Assembly: GCA_020722565.1 (NCBI GenBank)
Contig: DYKO01000008.1
Location: forward strand, 19,867 to 83,866
DNA: 64,000 nt
Origin: Rikenella microfusus
GTDB lineage: Bacteria; Bacteroidota; Bacteroidia; Bacteroidales; Tenuifilaceae
Direction: 5' to 3'
The notes under the pieces: model-generated
The model's input: only the letters and a program-made list of their open reading frames with translations
Database searches by the model: none
What the model was told of the DNA's origin: nothing
Shown here: in pieces, positions 58,306 to 64,000 of the stretch
How positions within the stretch are numbered: position 1 is the first letter of the stretch
How the letters are laid out: every line of letters begins with the position of its first letter
Position numbers and translations under genes: made by a program

Positions 58306-61032
58306 TTATTTACCGTATTTAATACTTGCCTGGGCTGCAGCAAGGCGAGCAATGGGAACACGGAACGGTGAGCAGCTCACATATGTTAAACCATTTTTAA
58401 AGCAGAACTCTACCGAAGCAGGATCGCCACCCTGCTCACCACAAATACCTACCTTAAGGTCGGGACGAGTACTGCGGCCTTTGTTTACAGCCATTTCAAT
58501 CAGTTGGCCTACGCCTTCCTGGTCAATGGTCTGGAATGGGTCAGCTGCAAGCATCTTTTTATCGAGATAATCGTGTAGGAAACCACCGATATCATCACGG
58601 CTAAATCCGAAAGTCATTTGGGTTAGGTCATTGGTACCAAAAGAGAAGAACTCGGCAGTTTTAGCCATTTTATCAGCAAGTAGGCAAGCGCGGGGTATCT
58701 CAATCATGGTTCCGTACTTATACTCAATGGCATTAATGCCAAACTTCTGGCATATCTCTGCGTAAACACGATCAACAATTTTTTTGGTAAAATCAAGTTC
58801 CGAAACATCGCAGGTTACGGGCACCATGATTTCAGGCTTGGGAGTTTTGCCCTCCTTCATAAGTTCAGCTGTAGCCTCAAAAATGGCACGAATCTGCATT
58901 TCGGAAACTTCGGGATAGGTTACTCCAAGACGTACACCGCGGTGCCCCATCATTGGGTTAACCTCATGTAACATCTCGCCCCGTTTTTGGATTGCCTCAA
59001 CTGAAATTCCCAATGCTTTAGCAAGTTCTTCTTGTTTATCCTTGCTTTGAGGAACAAATTCATGAAGTGGTGGGTCAAGTAAACGGAAGGTAACTGGCAG
59101 GGTATCCATGGCCAGCATGGTATTCTTCACATCACGCTTAACGTACACAAAGAGTTCATCAAGGGCAACACGGCGCTCCTGCTCGTTTGAGCTAAGAATC
59201 ATCTTACGCAGTAGGAATAGTGGTTCCTCGGAACCCTTACCGTAGAACATGTGTTCGGTACGGAACAAACCAATACCTTCAGCCCCAAAATCGCGGGCAA
59301 CTTTTGCATCATCAGGGGTATCGGCATTGGTACGAACGCCCATTTTACGGTACTTGTCAACCAACTTCATAAATTCCTGGAAACGAGGATTTTCTGTTGC
59401 TTCCATAAGTTTAAGTTCGGCATTGTAAACATGCCCTTTGGTACCATTAAGGGTTAGGATATCACCTTCCTTAATTTCGATATTAGTACCTTCAATTTTT
59501 GCAACTTTAAGTGCAGCATTAACCTTTAAGGCACCAGCACCCACAATACAACATTTACCCCAACCACGGGCAACCAGTGCGGCGTGTGAAGTCATACCTC
59601 CGCGAGCGGTAAGAATACCCATAGCTGCACGCATACCCTCAACATCCTCGGGATTGGTTTCCTCACGAACTAAAATAACCTTTTCACCTTTACGATTCCA
59701 TGCAACTGCATCTTCAGCAGTAAATACAACCTTGCCCACAGCAGCACCTGGTCCAGCAGGTAACCCTTTAACGATAACTGTTACTTTTGCTTCTTCCTTG
59801 GAATCGCAAATAGGGTGTAATAGCTCGTCGAGTTGAATAGGGTCAACCCGGAGAACAGCTGTTTTTTCGTCAATCAAGCCTTCATGCAGCATATCCATGG
59901 CCATGTTCAAAGCAGCGGTTCCAGTACGCTTACCGGCACGGCACTGAAGCATGAAAAGCTTACCTTCCTGTATGGTGAACTCAATATCCTGCATATCCTT
60001 GAATGATTTTTCAAGGGTATTGCGGATCTCAACCAGTTCCTTATAGGTTTCTGGCATTAACTCTTCCATGCTGCGAAGGTGTTTGTTTTGTTCGTTCTTG
60101 GTTTCCTTGTTCAGTGGGTTTGGAGTGCGAATACCTGCAACAACATCTTCACCCTGAGCATTGATTAACCACTCACCATAGAAAAGGTTATCGCCAGTGG
60201 CAGGGTTACGGGTGAAGGCCACACCGGTTGCTGAGGTATCGCCCATGTTACCAAATACCATGGTTTGTACGTTTACTGCTGTGCCCCAATCATCGGGTAT
60301 GCCCTCAATACGACGATACGATACTGCCTTTTTACCGTTCCAACTCTTGAATACGGCCTTTATACCACCAAGAAGCTGCTCCTTGGCGTCATCGGGAAAT
60401 TCCTTACCAAGAACCTTTTTAATCTGTTTCTTAAACTCCTCGGCAAGAAACTTAAGGTCATCGGCTGTTAAATCGGTATCGCTCTTATAGCCTTTGCTAT
60501 GCTTGTACTCATCCAGAATATCATCGAGATGCTTACGAATTCCCTTCCCGTCAACCGGCTCAATACCCTCGGCCTTTTCCATTACCACATCGGCATACAT
60601 CATAATTAGACGACGGTAGGAGTCCCAAACAAACCTTAGATTATTGGTCTTTTTAATAAGACCAGGTATAGTTGAAGAGCAAAGACCAATGTTCAGAACA
60701 GTGTCCATCATACCGGGCATCGATTTACGGGCTCCTGAACGGCAGCTTACCAAAAGCGGATTTTCGTGATCACCGTATTTCATCCCCATCATCTGCTCTA
60801 CTTTTGCCAAGGCATCCCAAATTTCAGGGAGTAGATCTGCGGGTAATTCATTGTTATTATTGTAGTACTCATTACAGGTATCTGTGGTAATAGTGAAACC
60901 AGCAGGAACAGGTAGCCCTAAAAGGCACATCTCTGCAAGGTTAGCACCTTTTCCACCAAGCAGATTCCTCATATCTGCTTTCCCTTCGGCTGTCTTATTT
61001 CCAAAGACGTAAACTCTTTTCACTTTTGACAT
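58306..61032 (-). CDS. ppdK: Pyruvate, phosphate dikinase
   Basis: The enzyme interconverts pyruvate, ATP and Pi with PEP, AMP and PPi, working in glycolysis or gluconeogenesis of PPi-using bacteria. The 908-residue length is normal. The N-terminal ATP-grasp domain begins VYVFGNKTAEGKADMRNLLGGKGANLAEM. The central swivelling domain has TARGGMTSHAALVARGWGK with the phosphorylated His483. The C-terminal barrel has MEIPRACLLADKMA and SFGTNDLTQMTFGFSRDD, and ends YVSCSPFRVPIARLAAAQA with the catalytic cysteine. An intrinsic terminator follows. The 524-base upstream region contains a TACTTTTG -7 box. Confidence 0.98.
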   Translation of the reverse strand: MSKVKRVYVFGNKTAEGKADMRNLLGGKGANLAEMCLLGLPVPAGFTITTDTCNEYYNNNNELPADLLPEIWDALAKVEQMMGMKYGDHENPLLVSCRSGARKSMPGMMDTVLNIGLCSSTIPGLIKKTNNLRFVWDSYRRLIMMYADVVMEKAEGIEPVDGKGIRKHLDDILDEYKHSKGYKSDTDLTADDLKFLAEEFKKQIKKVLGKEFPDDAKEQLLGGIKAVFKSWNGKKAVSYRRIEGIPDDWGTAVNVQTMVFGNMGDTSATGVAFTRNPATGDNLFYGEWLINAQGEDVVAGIRTPNPLNKETKNEQNKHLRSMEELMPETYKELVEIRNTLEKSFKDMQDIEFTIQEGKLFMLQCRAGKRTGTAALNMAMDMLHEGLIDEKTAVLRVDPIQLDELLHPICDSKEEAKVTVIVKGLPAGPGAAVGKVVFTAEDAVAWNRKGEKVILVREETNPEDVEGMRAAMGILTARGGMTSHAALVARGWGKCCIVGAGALKVNAALKVAKIEGTNIEIKEGDILTLNGTKGHVYNAELKLMEATENPRFQEFMKLVDKYRKMGVRTNADTPDDAKVARDFGAEGIGLFRTEHMFYGKGSEEPLFLLRKMILSSNEQERRVALDELFVYVKRDVKNTMLAMDTLPVTFRLLDPPLHEFVPQSKDKQEELAKALGISVEAIQKRGEMLHEVNPMMGHRGVRLGVTYPEVSEMQIRAIFEATAELMKEGKTPKPEIMVPVTCDVSELDFTKKIVDRVYAEICQKFGINAIEYKYGTMIEIPRACLLADKMAKTAEFFSFGTNDLTQMTFGFSRDDIGGFLHDYLDKKMLAADPFQTIDQEGVGQLIEMAVNKGRSTRPDLKVGICGEQGGDPASVEFCFKNGLTYVSCSPFRVPIARLAAAQASIKYGK

Positions 61033-61556
61033 TTATTTAGGGTTTTAATTAAATTATAAATAATTAATTACTAGTATGTTTCAAACAAATTCCATGTGAG
61101 TTTACAAAAGTATTAAAAAAATTAGAAACCGATAACCTATGCCTAACTTTCATATCATTTAACATTCGCAATCGTTTTAAAGCAATATATTCAAATACGC
61201 TATACATTATAATAAAAAACACTATCAACTATAAGCTCCAATATGTTAATGTACAATTTGTATGGCTTTACAGCAATTCCCTTCCATTTTGCTTATCAAT
61301 GATTGATAAAATCTGAAAAAGTTTAAAGTGAAACATTATGTTGAGCAAAGCAAAACAAGGTCGGCATCTATTCTCAACTTTCTAACACTCCCCATAAAAT
61401 AATTCATGCTGCAATCAAAAAAGTTAGGCTTAAATGAATAGTTTTACACAAAAAGTGAAAAGTTGCATTTCAGAAAATATTTATCATTATTTTAGCATGC
61501 AATTAAACCAACAATAGAACTTCCGCATCAAATTAAACAACCCAAAATAAACGATT
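61033..61556. other. 524-bp divergent intergenic region (ppdK / S9 peptidase)
   Basis: AT-rich, with no gene or clear RNA that I can see. On the minus strand TACTTTTG (61112-61105) fits the -7 consensus for ppdK, about 73 bases from its start. On the plus strand only TATTTTAG near 61490 is box-like. The stretch TTATCAATGATTGATAAAA near 61295-61315 contains the inverted pair TATCAATGATTGATA, a possible operator. Otherwise nothing stands out. Confidence 0.45.
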
Positions 61557-63731
61557 ATGCGAAAAGGGATCCTTATCCTTGTGGCGCTTATAACCTTGAC
61601 AGTTTCCTTCTCCAGCGCACAAGTTGAAAAAAAACAGATTACACTTGACGATTTATTTAATAAGGGAACCTTCCGTTCCAAAAGTATTTGGGGACTAACC
61701 CCGATGAACAACAACGAGTTCTATGCAGCATTTAACGATAAGGGACAGGTAGCCAAATACAAACTCACAAATGGCGAACAGGTTGAGGTACTTTTTGATC
61801 CATCGGATTTTGAAATTGGCGATTTAAAAAGTTTTTCGAACTATAGGCTTTCGAGTGATGAGCAAAAAATACTCATCGAAACCAATGTGCAATCAATTTA
61901 CCGGCACTCCTATACAGCTAACAACTATATCTATGATATCAAGACCAAAACCATTAAACCTTTATCGGTAAATGGGCCCCAAATGAATGCCACTTTCTCA
62001 CCCGACGGTAACAGGGTGGCCTTTGTAAGGAACAATAATATCTTTATTGTTAACCTATCGGATTACTCTGAAACCCAGGTAACCACCGATGGTTTATACA
62101 ACCATATAATTAATGGTGCAACCGACTGGGTTTACGAAGAGGAGTTTGCTCTCACTACAGGAATTCAGTGGTCGCCCGATTCCAAAATGTTAGCCTTTTA
62201 CCGTTTTGACGAGGGTAGAGTAAAAATGTTTAACATGACCATGTTCGAGCACAAGCTTTATCCCGATAACTATACCTTTAAGTATCCCAAAGCCGGAGAG
62301 GAAAACTCAATGGTTAGCATTCATGTTTACGACCTTGCCACAGGACAAACAAGGAAAATGGATACAGGGCCTGAAACCAATCAGTATATTGCCCGAATAC
62401 AATGGATGCCTGCATCTAACGGACTCTGCATGCTCAGACTTAATCGGCTGCAAAACCAACTCGATATACTTATGGCCAACCCCACCACAGGTGCATCTAA
62501 CGTGGTATTTACTGAAACCAATAAGTACTACATCGAAGAGGTTACCGACAACTTCCTAACCATTACCCCCGATGGAAAAAACTTTATACTAACATCGGAG
62601 CGCAATGGTTACAAACATATATATATATACAACACTGAAAATAAAAACATGACACAACTCACCTCGGGTGAGTATGAGGTAACCAATGTTTATGGGTACA
62701 ACCCCAAAAACCAAACCATTTACTATCAGGCATACGATAATAGTCCCCTACGTAAAGCAGTATTTTCAGTAACACTTAAAGGAATAATTACTAAACTGTC
62801 GCCTGATAGCGGAACCAACAGTGCACTATTCAGCAAAAATTTCAAGTACTACATTATTTATAATTCATCCGTTGAAACTCCTCTAAACGTCGCCCTATTC
62901 AACTCAAATGGTAAAATGATAAGGGTAATGGAGGACAACCAGAAACTGAATAAACAACTATCGCAATACGATATACCCCGAAAAGAGTTTTTCACCTTTA
63001 AAACATCAGAGGGCATTGAACTCAACGGATACATGGTAAAACCGCTAAACTTTGATAGCTCTAAAAGATATCCAGTAATGATGTATCAGTACAGTGGCCC
63101 GGGTTCGCAATCGGTAACCGATAATTTTAGGATTGGTTGGGATGAGTACCTTGCCACTTTGGGCTATATGGTTGTTTGTGTTGATGGACGCGGAACCGGC
63201 GGACGAGGCGAGCAATTTAAAAAAATGACATACGGACAACTGGGTTACTACGAGTCAATTGATCAAATTGAAACCGCTAAATATCTGCAAACCCTTCCTT
63301 ATGTGGATGGTAGCAGAATAGGAATATGGGGGTGGAGCTACGGTGGCTACATGTCGAGCCTTTGCCTTTTCAAGGGAGCCGATGTGTTTAAAATGGCCAT
63401 TGCCGTTGCTCCGGTTACCAACTGGCGCTACTACGACTCTATTTACACCGAAAGATTTATGGGGCTGCCGCAGGATAACTCCATGGGGTACGACAGCAAC
63501 TCCCCTATCAATCATGTTGAAAAGCTAAAAGGAAAGTTCCTTCTCATCCACGGCACTGCCGACGATAACGTTCACTTCCAAAATACTGTTGAACTAATTG
63601 AAAAATTGGTTCAGGCCAACAAACAATTCGATATCATGATTTATCCAGATAAAAATCATGGAATTAGGGGCGGCAATACCACAATGCACCTATATACATT
63701 AATGACAAACTACATAAAAAATAACCTTTAA
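61557..63731 (+). CDS. Dipeptidyl-peptidase 4-like S9 peptidase, exported
   Basis: This serine peptidase removes X-Pro or X-Ala dipeptides from peptide N-termini, probably in the periplasm. The 724 residues begin with a signal peptide ending FSSAQ. The DPPIV_N beta-propeller includes GATDWVYEEEFALTTGIQWSPDSKMLAFYRFDE, where the EE pair binds the substrate N-terminus. The hydrolase domain has GIWGWSYGGYMSSL (S594), HGTADDNVHFQN (D669/D670) and DKNHGIRGG (H701). These are textbook DPP4 features, closer to the family core than those of the 832-residue S9 protein in the same window. Confidence 0.97.
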   Translation: MRKGILILVALITLTVSFSSAQVEKKQITLDDLFNKGTFRSKSIWGLTPMNNNEFYAAFNDKGQVAKYKLTNGEQVEVLFDPSDFEIGDLKSFSNYRLSSDEQKILIETNVQSIYRHSYTANNYIYDIKTKTIKPLSVNGPQMNATFSPDGNRVAFVRNNNIFIVNLSDYSETQVTTDGLYNHIINGATDWVYEEEFALTTGIQWSPDSKMLAFYRFDEGRVKMFNMTMFEHKLYPDNYTFKYPKAGEENSMVSIHVYDLATGQTRKMDTGPETNQYIARIQWMPASNGLCMLRLNRLQNQLDILMANPTTGASNVVFTETNKYYIEEVTDNFLTITPDGKNFILTSERNGYKHIYIYNTENKNMTQLTSGEYEVTNVYGYNPKNQTIYYQAYDNSPLRKAVFSVTLKGIITKLSPDSGTNSALFSKNFKYYIIYNSSVETPLNVALFNSNGKMIRVMEDNQKLNKQLSQYDIPRKEFFTFKTSEGIELNGYMVKPLNFDSSKRYPVMMYQYSGPGSQSVTDNFRIGWDEYLATLGYMVVCVDGRGTGGRGEQFKKMTYGQLGYYESIDQIETAKYLQTLPYVDGSRIGIWGWSYGGYMSSLCLFKGADVFKMAIAVAPVTNWRYYDSIYTERFMGLPQDNSMGYDSNSPINHVEKLKGKFLLIHGTADDNVHFQNTVELIEKLVQANKQFDIMIYPDKNHGIRGGNTTMHLYTLMTNYIKNNL

Positions 63732-63871
63732 ACCATTTAATAATAACTACTAGCCGGGGTAAAAATGCTCCGACTATTTTTTGATAATTTAAAAATCAAA
63801 AAAAATCAGCAAATGGCATTGAGCATCATTTGATGCAAAGATTGACAATCAAAGAATTTTAAATAAAATCG

Positions 63872-63902
63872 CTTGATAAATTAAATAAACTTTGTATTTT
63901 TG
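63872..63902 (+). promoter_or_regulatory. Bacteroides-type promoter at the right edge
   Basis: CTTG (63872-63875), 19 bases, TATTTTTG (63895-63902). The following GCATCCGCAAAATTTAA leads into a hairpin. The spacing and the -33 variant match the promoter of the tRNA-Tyr unit at 49444-49474. Confidence 0.6.
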
Positions 63903-63943
63903 CATCCGCAAAATTTAAATGATGTAGGTAGATGCCCAGATGG

Positions 63944-63976
63944 CAGAACCGAGTGCTACGAGTTCCCGCCATCCAC
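63944..63976 (+). other. Hairpin downstream of the edge promoter (leader or RNA, unassigned)
   Basis: GATGGC-a-GAAC ... GTTC-cc-GCCATC forms a 10-bp stem around a 12-base loop (CGAGTGCTACGA), starting about 40 bases after the -7 box. The 5' flank GCCCAGATGGC looks like the start of a tRNA-Leu, but no anticodon arm follows. It may be a structured leader of the gene beyond the window or a small RNA. It is cut by the window end, so it cannot be assigned. Confidence 0.35.
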
Positions 63977-64000
63977 AGGTAATAAAAATAATTTCTGTAG

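Noticed and set aside
63935..63980. Possible tRNA-Leu beginning GCCCAGATGGC
   Set aside because: No anticodon arm, variable arm or matching 3' acceptor strand follows within the expected distance; the bases form a simple hairpin instead.

Overview
The window looks like a chromosomal segment of a Bacteroidota bacterium, most likely Bacteroidales-like. The evidence is promoters of the Bacteroides type (TTTG, about 20 bases, TAnnTTTG), several FKBP-type peptidyl-prolyl isomerase lipoproteins, DPP4-type S9 peptidases, a C69 dipeptidase, pyruvate phosphate dikinase, a biotin-carrier-less carboxyltransferase subunit, and a DUF5916-type barrel protein. No genus can be assigned from sequence reading alone.

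Region 1 (1-21.9 kb, all minus strand) is a surface-polysaccharide locus. It holds GDP-fucose synthesis (gmd and a partial fcl), a very large O-antigen-ligase/polymerase-like membrane protein with four tandem beta-rich modules in its periplasmic loop, and a tight 11-gene chain (15587 down to 5233). That chain runs: UDP-glucuronate 4-epimerase, nonulosonate cytidylyltransferase, nonulosonate synthase, KdsC-like phosphatase, an unassigned LQHG-motif putative glycosyltransferase, a Wzx flippase, an acyltransferase, a Wzy polymerase, an ExoA-like glycosyltransferase, a PglC-like initiating phosphoglycosyltransferase and an EpsN/PglE-like aminotransferase. Genes from about 6.4 to 14.5 kb are conspicuously AT-rich compared with their flanks, as expected for an exchangeable serotype core. 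Upstream lie ugd (UDP-glucuronate) and a four-gene wbpE-D-B-A operon for UDP-2,3-diacetamido-2,3-dideoxy-glucuronate. Low-complexity GATTAAA/GGTTAAA arrays sit at the seams between modules.

Region 2 (22-24.5 kb, minus strand) holds a ZapB-like coiled-coil gene, zapA, a probable 6S RNA and rny (RNase Y), with a good promoter upstream.

Region 3 (24.6-39.5 kb, mostly plus strand) is envelope and housekeeping: an M23 peptidase, an LpxL-type acyltransferase, anmK, a C69 dipeptidase, rplS, a tRNA-Arg followed by 112-bp tandem repeats made of the tRNA 3' end plus its terminator, ndk, an NrnA-like DHH phosphoesterase, four consecutive FKBP-type lipoproteins, an RsmI-family methyltransferase, a BASS-type transporter and a PhnP-like metallohydrolase.

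Region 4 (39.6-64 kb) mixes extracytoplasmic peptidases (M3, M14, two S9), a lipoprotein MsrA, the DUF5916 barrel protein, a thioesterase divergent from a TetR regulator, DciA-like DUF721 and recF, a TPR protein, ribH, tRNA-Tyr and tRNA-Thr, a pyruvate/oxaloacetate carboxyltransferase, an ankyrin-plus-beta-barrel protein and pyruvate phosphate dikinase. The right edge shows a strong promoter followed by a hairpin whose gene lies beyond the window.

The most interesting items are the four-module insertion in the ligase-like protein, the rtt-like tRNA-Arg repeats, the KDN-type nonulosonate trio with an orphan GT-B-like protein, the ankyrin-barrel fusion and the FKBP lipoprotein array.
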